Positions 33,148-40,543 of a stretch of DNA of 64,000 nucleotides are shown here, piece after piece. This stretch comes from JACMLD01 sp044227095. GTDB lineage: Bacteria; Bacteroidota; Bacteroidia; Chitinophagales; Chitinophagaceae. The notes beneath the pieces were generated by a model. It searched no databases, was not told where the DNA came from, and saw only the letters and a list, made by a program, of their open reading frames with translations. The translations under genes and the position numbers were made by a program. The stretch covers positions 1,798,001-1,862,000 of the forward strand of contig JBGAFV010000001.1 in the NCBI GenBank assembly GCA_044227095.1, given 5' to 3'. Positions within the stretch are counted from its first letter, which is position 1, and each line of letters begins with the position of its first letter.

Positions 33148-33176
33148 CAAATATAACTTAATTAACTATAAATCAA
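33148..33176 (-). promoter_or_regulatory. Bacteroidota-type promoter of the thyA operon
   Basis: On the minus strand, TATATTTG (33148-33155) matches the -7 consensus TAnnTTTG exactly, and TTG (33174-33176) lies 18 nt upstream as the -33 element. Transcription would start only a few nt upstream of the ATG at 33132, giving a very short leader. This favours the Met at 33132 over that at 33150 as start. Confidence 0.6.
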
Positions 33177-33545
33177 GGCTATTAGAGACTAGCACGAGGA
33201 AATTCTGTAGTGAAAAGTCGGCTTGTGCCATGCAACTTGCCTAAAAAATGAGGTAATTTTCATAGAAGGAACCGATTAGCGCCTTTATCACGCTATGAAG
33301 TCTTTTGAATTGTTCATATCCGAATTGCAGTGATATGCCTGAACCTACAGTTCTAAGTTTTATACTTCAGGTAACTCTAGCAATACTTTGATAGAATGCA
33401 TTAAGTGTTTACACCTATTTTAGTCTTTTGTGATGCAAAATGCTTGTTTTACTAACTAAATATCGTCGGAAATCAAATTCAAATACTGGTATATCAATTG
33501 TAACAATTAAATACAAACTAATCGAAATATGAAATCCGACAAGTT
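33177..33545. other. intergenic region between divergent thyA operon and crp-like gene
   Basis: About 370 bp. I see no complete gene. A short plus-strand frame at 33295 (MKSFELFISELQ, then stop) may be a remnant. No transposon ends or tRNA fragments were found. The plus-strand crp-like gene must have its promoter here, but no consensus -7 box is clear. Confidence 0.3.
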
Positions 33546-34124
33546 ATGGAAGAGCTAATGACCCTAGTAAATTCAATTTATCCTGTCTCACAAGAATTGC
33601 GAGACCACCTGCTTCGGGTGGTCAAAGCCAAAACCGTTTACAAAAAGGAATTCCTCTTAAAAGCCGGAAAAGTCAGTCATAGTTTGTGCTTTATCCAAAA
33701 AGGCCTGATGAGGGCCTATTATGTAAAAGGAAATACAGAAGTGTCAGCGTGGTTTATGACTGACGGAGACTTTATCGTATCTATCGAAAGCTTTTATGAA
33801 CAAAAGGAAAGCTACGAATCCATCCAAGCTTTGGAAGACACAGAAATGCTTTACATCGATTTTGACGAACTGGAATACATCTACAAAAAGTTTCTGGAAT
33901 TTAACTATATAGGTAGGGTCATTACCATCAAATATCTGACGCTTTGGGCTAAGCAGTTATACTCCATTAGAAACCAAACTGCAGAAGAAAGATATCTTTG
34001 GCTACTTGCCAACCGCCCAGAAATTATTTTGCGCGTACCCGCTAAATACATTGCTTCTTACTTGGACATTACAGAGGTTACTTTGAGCCGAATCAAAAAT
34101 AATATAGCAAAAAAAAGGGCATAA
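33546..34124 (+). CDS. Crp/Fnr-family transcriptional regulator
   Basis: A 192-residue regulator with the cyclic-nucleotide-binding beta-roll fold (KKEFLLKAGKVSHSLCFIQKGLMRAYY ... WFMTDGDFIVS ... YESIQALEDTEMLYID) and a C-terminal winged helix (VPAKYIASYLDITEVTLSRIKNNIAK). The roll has the EFLLKAG and GDF positions but not the cAMP-contacting RxS signature, so the ligand is unknown. It is a member of the Bacteroidota Crp-like group. It lies between the thyA operon and the secreted effector-like gene; a palindrome (TTATCATTTGATAA, 34131-34144) follows its stop. Confidence 0.9.
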   Translation: MEELMTLVNSIYPVSQELRDHLLRVVKAKTVYKKEFLLKAGKVSHSLCFIQKGLMRAYYVKGNTEVSAWFMTDGDFIVSIESFYEQKESYESIQALEDTEMLYIDFDELEYIYKKFLEFNYIGRVITIKYLTLWAKQLYSIRNQTAEERYLWLLANRPEIILRVPAKYIASYLDITEVTLSRIKNNIAKKRA

Positions 34125-34130
34125 TTTATT

Positions 34131-34144
34131 ATCATTTGATAATT
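34131..34144. repeat. 14-bp perfect palindrome
   Basis: TTATCATTTGATAA, six-base arms around two central T bases, 7 nt after the crp-like stop and about 110 nt upstream of the lipoprotein gene. It has the size and symmetry of a dimeric regulator site, so it could be an operator of the downstream operon, possibly for the adjacent Crp-like protein (inference). Confidence 0.35.
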
Positions 34145-34256
34145 TAATTGGATTTGATTCAATTTAATATTGAGTACGCAATTACGGAACTAAGCTGTGC
34201 GCCCCTTCCCGAAACAGTAGAACGACACTTATTAGTTAACTCCAAAATTAGCTTTT

Positions 34257-35684
34257 ATGAAGAGGTCGTTGTTTCTAGTTAGCACATTGGTACTTATTAT
34301 TCTAATTCCCAGCTGTAAAAAAAATGCCCTTGTGGGTTCAGTAAGTGGAAATAGACTCATTGATTCCAGCAGATCCTTTTTTGAAAATGAAATTCTCCCG
34401 CGGTCAACAACAAGTGTAGAAGATTCTCCAGTCAATAAGAATGACGACCCCGGTAAATGGCGCACGAAAACAGCTTTGTGGGATAATGCAACTGTAACCT
34501 CGATCTCCACAGGGGCCGCTGTATTAGTTCCCATTAAGTATGGGACACCTTACTTATTAACTAATAGCTTTTCTGGTAAAAAAAATTACTCGTCCAATGA
34601 CATAAATCAGCTCTTAATTTATAGAGACAAAGATGGTGTGTTTCACGCGGAAAAACTAACCTTTTTGCCTGATAGCAATTTTGTAAATTCAAAAGGGCAA
34701 GCTTTTACAGGCATAATAAATGTTGAAACTTGGGACAATATATTTCTAAAAAGATTCAAATATGAGGCTAACGGAAAGATAGAAAAATATAATGGACCAG
34801 TCGCAGCTGAGGCAAGGACATCGAACATGGGCACTACAGAAATGACCATTGTTACAACCTGTTACTCATCGTCCGGTTACAATTATTCTCCCAGCGATCC
34901 AGACCACGGATGGTACTGGTCACAAAATTTAGGTTGTCAAAGTTATTTTATTGAAGACGTCAACAATTCTGCCTTCGATCATAGTGCAACAGGACCTGAT
35001 TATAGCTCTGTTGGTGGTGGAGGATCATCAGGTGGTGCGTCGTCAACTAATACTTTCTCTTTGTTCAACGGTGATAAGCCGGTTTACAATATTATTGATT
35101 ATACTAAGTGCTTTACCAATACAGCCGGATCTAGTAATTCATACACAGTAACGCTTTGTGTAGAGCAACCACAACCAGGCTCAAGAGAAACATGGGGCTT
35201 TTCTGGAAGTGGTTCATCTGCTGACAACAATCCCGTGTCCGTAGGTCATACATTTTTAATTTTAAATCAAACAAATTCCTTGGGTTCAACTGTACGAAAT
35301 GTTGGGTTCTATCCAGCAAACGGAGTAACACCGTTATCTCCACAGAGTAAAGGTCAAATCAATAATGATGGCAGTCATGATTATGATATTAGTGTAACGA
35401 TAACTATGGATAACAGTCAATTTTTTCAAGTAGTCAATTACATTAATTTATGGACAGAATCTGGATTAACATATGATTTAAACTCAAATAATTGCACAAC
35501 ATTTGCATTAAATGCTTTGGCCACTGCAGGTGTAAATTTGCCAAGAACTTCTGGAAGTTGGTTAAATGGCGGAGGTGTAAATCCGGGAGATCTCGGAGAA
35601 GATATAAGAACAATGGCGCTTCCTTCCAACATGACTAGGACAACGTTAACAGGAACGCATCAAAATGTAGGAGTTTGTAATTAA
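34257..35684 (+). CDS. secreted lipoprotein with a C-terminal cysteine-peptidase-like domain
   Basis: A 475-residue protein with a lipoprotein signal (MKRSLFLVSTLVLIILIPSC, Cys20). A region with VPI...GKKNYSSNDINQLLIYRD and GQAFTGIINVETWDN (residues 90-180) resembles N-terminal parts of Bacteroidota surface proteins. A Gly/Ser linker precedes the C-terminal half: KCFTN, CVEQP, VGHTFLIL, then NNCTTFALNAL. A His in VGHTF followed by a Cys in an NC motif matches the order of papain-like/NlpC-type circular permutants; catalysis is an inference. Its C-terminal half is clearly related to the protein at 38795. Two small genes follow, as an immunity or accessory pair would. Confidence 0.7.
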   Translation: MKRSLFLVSTLVLIILIPSCKKNALVGSVSGNRLIDSSRSFFENEILPRSTTSVEDSPVNKNDDPGKWRTKTALWDNATVTSISTGAAVLVPIKYGTPYLLTNSFSGKKNYSSNDINQLLIYRDKDGVFHAEKLTFLPDSNFVNSKGQAFTGIINVETWDNIFLKRFKYEANGKIEKYNGPVAAEARTSNMGTTEMTIVTTCYSSSGYNYSPSDPDHGWYWSQNLGCQSYFIEDVNNSAFDHSATGPDYSSVGGGGSSGGASSTNTFSLFNGDKPVYNIIDYTKCFTNTAGSSNSYTVTLCVEQPQPGSRETWGFSGSGSSADNNPVSVGHTFLILNQTNSLGSTVRNVGFYPANGVTPLSPQSKGQINNDGSHDYDISVTITMDNSQFFQVVNYINLWTESGLTYDLNSNNCTTFALNALATAGVNLPRTSGSWLNGGGVNPGDLGEDIRTMALPSNMTRTTLTGTHQNVGVCN

Positions 35685-35694
35685 GAATTATATA

Positions 35695-36120
35695 ATGAAA
35701 AAAATATTCCGCTTATTATTAGTCCTTGTATTAGCGCTTCCTATCCTTTGCTATGGCCAGGAAATAGATTGGAAGGCAACATCAAACTGGAAGTTGTACA
35801 ATATTCATAACAAAGCAGGATTTAGATATCCGGTCGACAGCTTAACATTTTTTAAAAGTGTTAGGCTGGACGATTCTGCGATGAATAGGTTTTTAATAAC
35901 ATCCGCTATTTGGCCTAAAGAAAAAACAAGTTTATGGATGGGCTTATTTGTAGCAAGTTTTGAAACGCCAGCCAAAGAAACCAGGAAACTTATAATAAGC
36001 TCATATGGTGGGTTTTTCTTTGATCCAGCTTCTAGAAGATATTACGAATTAAAAGAGGCGGATCGCAAAGCCTGGTATGAATTCATTAATGACAATGCCG
36101 CAACGCTGGATTCACAATGA
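35695..36120 (+). CDS. small exported protein downstream of the cysteine-peptidase-like lipoprotein
   Basis: A 141-residue protein with a clear signal peptide (MKKIFRLLLVLVLALPILCYGQ). The mature part (WKLYNIHNKAGFRYPVDSL ... LIISSYGGFFFDPASRRYYEL) is a mixed alpha/beta domain I do not recognise. It starts 10 nt after the lipoprotein gene and its stop overlaps the next gene's start by 4 nt, so the three form one operon. It is a candidate periplasmic immunity or accessory protein. Confidence 0.6.
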   Translation: MKKIFRLLLVLVLALPILCYGQEIDWKATSNWKLYNIHNKAGFRYPVDSLTFFKSVRLDDSAMNRFLITSAIWPKEKTSLWMGLFVASFETPAKETRKLIISSYGGFFFDPASRRYYELKEADRKAWYEFINDNAATLDSQ

Positions 36121-36515
36121 GAAGAATTAATTCAACATCAAATCGTTTCTTAGTTCCAACCATCATCATTGTTTGCTGGGTGGCATTAAATTTTATGTTG
36201 TTTTACCCCGCATCAAATGGCTTAGGAGATTTTTTTTCCGTTTCTGTAATGTATATCATTACGCAATACACAATGCTCATTGTGGGGATTGTTGTACTAG
36301 TGCTGAGAATTTTTAAAATCATAAAGTCTGGACGCAGTTTTTGGGTCACGCTTACAATGGAAACAAATATTCTCCTTGCAATGTTTTCCATCCTTCTTTA
36401 TATCCTGCATAAATCGGATTTAGTATGGCTTAACCGCAGCCTGCTGAATTTATTACTCGGCGTTTTATTACTTGCCGACTTCCTTTTGTTCAAAAAAGAA
36501 AGAGCGATCTCTTAA
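36117..36515 (+). CDS. four-helix membrane protein of the lipoprotein operon
   Basis: A 132-residue protein with four hydrophobic segments (LVPTIIIVCWVALNFMLFY; YIITQYTMLIVGIVVLVLRIF; WVTLTMETNILLAMFSILLYIL; LLNLLLGVLLLADFLLF). No family recognised. Its ATG overlaps the stop of the preceding gene (ATGA), so it is translationally coupled. Small polytopic proteins after a secreted enzyme often confer immunity, which I offer as inference. Confidence 0.6.
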   Translation: MRRINSTSNRFLVPTIIIVCWVALNFMLFYPASNGLGDFFSVSVMYIITQYTMLIVGIVVLVLRIFKIIKSGRSFWVTLTMETNILLAMFSILLYILHKSDLVWLNRSLLNLLLGVLLLADFLLFKKERAIS

Positions 36516-36758
36516 CGGCCTTTGCTACCATTTTTACCCTGGTAATGTTTTGTCTCTTACGCAATTATTATACTACCCACAATTCTCCCTGCATCAATCT
36601 ATCAAATACAATTTCTTATTTTTTGATAATTCTGCCGGGAATCTTTCCATGTAATTTTATCTTGACAATATTTTTTTCAATCTGAAACAAAATCATTTTG
36701 GGATGGAACCAGCTGCAAAATTACCAGTGAACCCTTTTGGGAGGAGCTCTATGATGAA
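36516..36758. other. intergenic region upstream of rteC
   Basis: No gene clearly supported. The rteC frame is open from 36666 but has no start codon before 36759. An ATG at 36703 in another frame runs into the heptamer CCCTTTT (36732-36738), where a -1 shift would join it to rteC. There is no clear terminator after the membrane-protein gene. Confidence 0.3.
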
Positions 36759-37574
36759 ATGATGGCACAGATTAACAGCATCTGGAGCGGGGAAGCGAAT
36801 AAAGTTAATGGTGCTAAGCGGAGTATTGAATGCTGCAAAACTTTTATACAGAAACTAAGGCAGATAATACTTTCACAAGACTTTAAAACAAGCAATGATG
36901 AGATTGATTTTTTTAAGACGGTTAAGCCAAAGTTTCACAGCTATTTGCTTTTTTATTTAAAAGTTTATAACATTGAATTGAACCGGCCAACGGGAAGCAA
37001 AATAGATCAATCAGAATATTTATCAAAGGAATTCTACAAACTACGGTTGTTTTTTGAAAGCCACACAGCCTTCTACCATTATTACAGAAGTGCCGACACT
37101 TTTATGGATGAACAATATTTTCTTCGGCATAAGAACCCGACTCATGGAGGCAGCGTTCAATTCCTTTACATAGATGCGGATCCAAATTTCTCCACTATTT
37201 ACGATTACCAGGTAGCTAAAATTCTGGCGAATCAATTGCTCAGTGATTATTTAAACGAAGAATTATCTGCAATTGAACTTCAAGCCTCCAGGGAAGTAAC
37301 AGATGTTAAACCAGTCTTATCCTGGAGTGATTCAAAAGTGGCACTTGCCGAATTATTATATGCTTTGTATGCAAGCGGCATTTTTAATAATACCCAAGCC
37401 GACATAAAAACAATTTCGGCTTACTTCTGTGGCATGTTTAACGTAAAAATCGGGAACATCTATAAAGTCTTTGAAGAAATTAGATTAAGAAAGAAAAATC
37501 GGACTGCCTTCATAGATTCTCTTCGACAAAATCTTATTCAGAGAATGGATCGTGACGATGAACAAGCATTTTAA
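36759..37574 (+). CDS. rteC: RteC-family regulator of ICE excision/transfer
   Basis: A 271-residue RteC. Signature segments are FYHYYRSADTFMDEQYFLRH (about residues 104-123), DADPNFSTIYDYQVAKILANQLL, and the C-terminal WSDSKVALAELLYALYASGIFNN...VFEEIRLRKKNRTAFIDSLRQNL. In CTnDOT, RteC activates the excision genes after tetracycline signalling through RteA/RteB; no rteA/rteB is visible here. The N terminus may be longer: the frame upstream of 36759 encodes residues FWEELYDE, but has no ATG. It is directly followed by a palindromic operator-like site and the transfer operon. Confidence 0.9.
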   Translation: MMAQINSIWSGEANKVNGAKRSIECCKTFIQKLRQIILSQDFKTSNDEIDFFKTVKPKFHSYLLFYLKVYNIELNRPTGSKIDQSEYLSKEFYKLRLFFESHTAFYHYYRSADTFMDEQYFLRHKNPTHGGSVQFLYIDADPNFSTIYDYQVAKILANQLLSDYLNEELSAIELQASREVTDVKPVLSWSDSKVALAELLYALYASGIFNNTQADIKTISAYFCGMFNVKIGNIYKVFEEIRLRKKNRTAFIDSLRQNLIQRMDRDDEQAF

Positions 37575-37582
37575 AAAATAAA

Positions 37583-37598
37583 TTTCACAGCTGTGAAA
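37583..37598. promoter_or_regulatory. perfect 16-bp palindrome plus half site, candidate operator of the transfer operon
   Basis: TTTCACAGCTGTGAAA is a perfect dyad 9 nt after the rteC stop, followed by a third half-site (AACTGTGAA, about 37600-37608). It lies in the 96-bp gap between rteC and the first transfer-operon gene, where a regulator site is expected. RteC itself or another dimeric regulator could bind it (inference). Confidence 0.45.
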
Positions 37599-37670
37599 AA
37601 CTGTGAATTATCGTTTTCAGCAGGGTGCATATTTGCATAGTAATTATTTAACGAAGGAAATAAACAGACT

Positions 37671-38120
37671 ATGCATCATCTAATCTCTTGGACCCAATAT
37701 ATACTTTTTTCCTTTGCTGCTTTGCTACTGTACTATGTAACAGTTTGTCTTAAATTCTATCGTAAAGAAATATTGCAGGCAGGCTTTGGCAAAAAAAAGA
37801 TCAATCCAGCTCCTCTAGTAAAAGAACGTTCATTGTTTGGCAAGAATGAACCTGTTTCAACAACCGAATCAAACAAGAATAATCTTACCTCCACTGTTCA
37901 TGAATTCGTTTATGAGCTTAAGGCCTTATTGCAACAGTTAGCTGTCCAAAAAGAAGAAAAGAATGAAATGTTAAACTCAGTTGAGAAACTGATTAACAAA
38001 TATCAAACATTAAAAGGTAGTCATTTTCAAACTGGACTTGCGAATTTAATCGCCGCGGAAACCGATACTATTTGCGGACTTCGATTGAGTGAGGATGAAT
38101 TGATCTCTTTATGGAAATAA
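37671..38120 (+). CDS. ICE transfer-region membrane-anchored protein
   Basis: A 149-residue protein with one N-terminal membrane helix (WTQYILFSFAALLLYYVTVCLKF) and a soluble, partly coiled-coil tail (ELKALLQQLAVQKEEKNEMLNSVEKLI). This type lies just ahead of traE in Bacteroidota conjugative elements; function not established. It opens the transfer operon. Confidence 0.65.
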   Translation: MHHLISWTQYILFSFAALLLYYVTVCLKFYRKEILQAGFGKKKINPAPLVKERSLFGKNEPVSTTESNKNNLTSTVHEFVYELKALLQQLAVQKEEKNEMLNSVEKLINKYQTLKGSHFQTGLANLIAAETDTICGLRLSEDELISLWK

Positions 38121-38204
38121 TAAGATGCGACACTACAATATGAGATGTATAAGATAAAACAAAGTAAGAAGAATTGTAGTGGGAACATCTGAACCTGTCA
38201 ACTA

Positions 38205-38239
38205 GCCTGCCCTGTGTTTTGATAATCTGCAGGGCAGGC
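38205..38239 (+). promoter_or_regulatory. strong RNA hairpin in the traE leader
   Basis: A perfect 10-bp stem (GCCTGCCCTG at 38205-38214, CAGGGCAGGC at 38230-38239) with a 15-nt loop, 55 nt upstream of the traE ATG. It is not followed by a T-run, so it looks like a leader structure (attenuator, processing site or mRNA stabiliser) rather than a terminator. Confidence 0.45.
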
Positions 38240-38294
38240 AGCAACAGGGCTTAAATAAAAGAAAATTTATTCATAACTATAAAACAAAGAGAAA

Positions 38295-38633
38295 ATGTGT
38301 AGTTCGAAACTTGTGACTGAAAGATTTCTCAACAAAAAAACAAAGGCTTTAGTAATCTCATCCATTTTAGTCTTAATGAATTCCATCGTTAAAGCACAAG
38401 ATGGTGTAGCTGGAATTAATGAAGCCAATACAAAAGTTCGATCTTATTTTGATGTAGGTGTTAACCTGATGTATGCCGTGGGTGCCATTCTCGGACTTAT
38501 TGGGGCAGTACGTGTATACCAAAAATGGAGCAATGGACAACCTGATACAGGGTCGGTAGCTGCTGCATGGTTTGGGAGTTGTGTATTTCTTGTAATTGTG
38601 GCAACCGTTCTTAAATCATTTTTCGGCCTATAG
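38295..38633 (+). CDS. traE: conjugative transposon protein TraE (DUF4134)
   Basis: A 112-residue protein with a signal sequence and two membrane helices (YFDVGVNLMYAVGAILGLIGAVRVYQKW and AAAWFGSCVFLVIVATVLKSFFGL), the DUF4134 layout. In the type B T4SS of Bacteroidota this is the VirB2-like pilin candidate. traF normally follows directly; here an unrelated gene of 1.4 kb is in between. Confidence 0.9.
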   Translation: MCSSKLVTERFLNKKTKALVISSILVLMNSIVKAQDGVAGINEANTKVRSYFDVGVNLMYAVGAILGLIGAVRVYQKWSNGQPDTGSVAAAWFGSCVFLVIVATVLKSFFGL

Positions 38634-38794
38634 ATTCTCTAGCCGCCATTTGGACGTGTTTCCAAATTTTTATTAAGAATTTTTGAAAAGCGCCTTCGGC
38701 GTAAGGGCGATGTTTTGCCCAAACACAAACTTCTTATTACCTGAGAAATTATTGGAAAAAAGGAAATCATTTTAAATAAATTAAAAAAACATTC
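38634..38794. other. intergenic region with small hairpins
   Basis: No gene. Short stems CGCC TTC GGCG and GGGC...GCCC (about 38694-38720) precede the lipoprotein gene. It lies at the left junction of the gene that interrupts traE-traF; no repeats typical of a transposon end are visible. Confidence 0.3.
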
Positions 38795-40168
38795 ATGAAA
38801 AAAGTAAATCATACACTGGCATTCTTGATATTCTCTTTCGCGATTATTACCAGTTGTAATAAACAGAAAATTGAATCTTCGTTTCCGCCAATTATCCATT
38901 TACCTGTTCACTCGCCTTACATTGATACCATATCCCATTTTTTGAAAACCGCTCTTACTACTTCGGAGTATGAATCTATTGATTTTGAACAATGGCATAT
39001 AAGCAAGGACAAGCCACATTGGTATGCGCGTATTGCTTTAAAGAACAAACCAGGTGAGAGTGAGTTCGTATTGCTGCAGACCGACACACTTGGAACTTCA
39101 GTCAAGGGTAAATTTGTCAGGCTGCATCCAAAGTTTAATGAACAACACCAGCTCATAGGCACAATAGAACTCTGGTCCCTGGATAGAAAAGAATATTTTA
39201 TTTCAGATATAAAAAATGGCTATGTAACAGACTGGCACATTAGTGCGTCAGCCAAAGAAGAAAGCTTTGCAGTTCCATATGATCAGTTACCAGAAGTCAT
39301 TGTATATGGCAGGCCGAATTCCAACAGCGGTTTTACCTATGATACCTACCTCGCTTTACAAGGAATGTTTGAGGGTGGCAAAGGGGCAACGCAGTATCCT
39401 GGTGGCACGCTTTACAGCAGCACCAGTAGCTATAATGGCGGCGGTAGTAGTAGTGGTTCTTCAACAGGAAACTCTAATGGGAATAATGGCTCTGATCCGC
39501 ACGCAGATTTTTATGCGAACATAGAAAGTAGTCCACTTAAACCTGGTATTGATTTGAACAGCTGGCTAAAATGCTTTACAAATATTCCTGACGAAGGTGC
39601 TAATTGTTCCATTACTATCTGTGCCGATATGCCTGTAGATGACGACCCCTCTGTAAGTCTCAACTTGTATAATGGGGCTACTGGGCATTGCTTCCTGAAA
39701 TTGACCAAAACCAACGGCTCGGAATCGGTGACGCAATACATAGGCTTCACTGCCCAGGATGCAATGCAGGCCGTAATTCATGGAGATGCATTCGTTCCGG
39801 CGAAAATCGTGGATAATGCGAATCATAAATATGACGCCTCAATAACAATGGCAGTTAGCCCCGAAGGATTTCAGGTAGCACTTGACAAAATGAAATTTCT
39901 TTCCAGCATTCAACAGCCCTATAGTATTACGCTATTTGATTGTTTGGATTACGATCTCGCCGTCTTTAACAGTGTGCGTGGTAATGATCCGTTGCAATTG
40001 CCGAAAAATTATTATAGTGGTAACACCTATGATGTGATTAGTACCGGCCAGCGCTTTTATCAAATGTTGGAAGACATGAAGATGGCTGGAGATTCCGAAG
40101 CACCGAATATTTGGTTGGGAAATGGTGCGCCAAATTTTGCTGGCGTAAGTCATGGAGCATGCCAGTAA
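38795..40168 (+). CDS. lipoprotein related to 34257-35684, inserted between traE and traF
   Basis: A 457-residue protein with a lipoprotein signal (MKKVNHTLAFLIFSFAIITSC, Cys21), an N-terminal domain (HISKDKPHWYARIALKN, YFISDIKNGYVTDWH), a Gly/Ser/Asn linker (about residues 215-235) and a C-terminal domain with KCFTN, CADMP, TGHCFLKL and DCLDYDLAVFN. The C-terminal domain has the same order of blocks as the lipoprotein at 34257: KCFTN..., xGHxFLxL, then a Cys after about 80 residues. Hence a shared cysteine-peptidase-like fold. The His (TGHCF) and Cys (DCLDY) could form the active site. No partner genes follow; traF is 57 nt downstream. Confidence 0.7.
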   Translation: MKKVNHTLAFLIFSFAIITSCNKQKIESSFPPIIHLPVHSPYIDTISHFLKTALTTSEYESIDFEQWHISKDKPHWYARIALKNKPGESEFVLLQTDTLGTSVKGKFVRLHPKFNEQHQLIGTIELWSLDRKEYFISDIKNGYVTDWHISASAKEESFAVPYDQLPEVIVYGRPNSNSGFTYDTYLALQGMFEGGKGATQYPGGTLYSSTSSYNGGGSSSGSSTGNSNGNNGSDPHADFYANIESSPLKPGIDLNSWLKCFTNIPDEGANCSITICADMPVDDDPSVSLNLYNGATGHCFLKLTKTNGSESVTQYIGFTAQDAMQAVIHGDAFVPAKIVDNANHKYDASITMAVSPEGFQVALDKMKFLSSIQQPYSITLFDCLDYDLAVFNSVRGNDPLQLPKNYYSGNTYDVISTGQRFYQMLEDMKMAGDSEAPNIWLGNGAPNFAGVSHGACQ

Positions 40169-40225
40169 GTTGCTGGAACCTTTAAGCTAATGACATTCTC
40201 AAAACTATACTTAAAATAAAAGTTA

Positions 40226-40543
40226 ATGAGCAATAGCATCTATCAAATCAACAAAGGAATAAATAAATCAATTGAATTTAAAGGTTTGAAGGCGCAGTAC
40301 ATATGGTATTTGGGTGGTGGGCTCTTGGTACTACTCATATTGTTTGCCATTCTTTATATCTGTGGAACGAATACATATGTCTGCCTTCTTGTGATACTGG
40401 TTTGTGGCGGATGTCTATTTTCCTGGGTTTACAAACTTAGCAATAAGTACGGTCAGTATGGAATGATGAAAAAGGCCGCTAAACGCTCGGTGCCGAAGGT
40501 GATTAAGAGTAATTCAAGAAAGCAATTTATAAAAAAGAATTAA
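40226..40543 (+). CDS. traF: conjugative transposon protein TraF (DUF4133)
   Basis: A 105-residue protein with two adjacent hydrophobic segments (YIWYLGGGLLVLLILFAILYIC; TYVCLLVILVCGGCLFSWVYKL) and a basic C terminus, the VirB3-like DUF4133 family. Its stop codon overlaps the ATG of the VirB4-like gene, as is usual for virB3-virB4 pairs. Confidence 0.9.
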   Translation: MSNSIYQINKGINKSIEFKGLKAQYIWYLGGGLLVLLILFAILYICGTNTYVCLLVILVCGGCLFSWVYKLSNKYGQYGMMKKAAKRSVPKVIKSNSRKQFIKKN

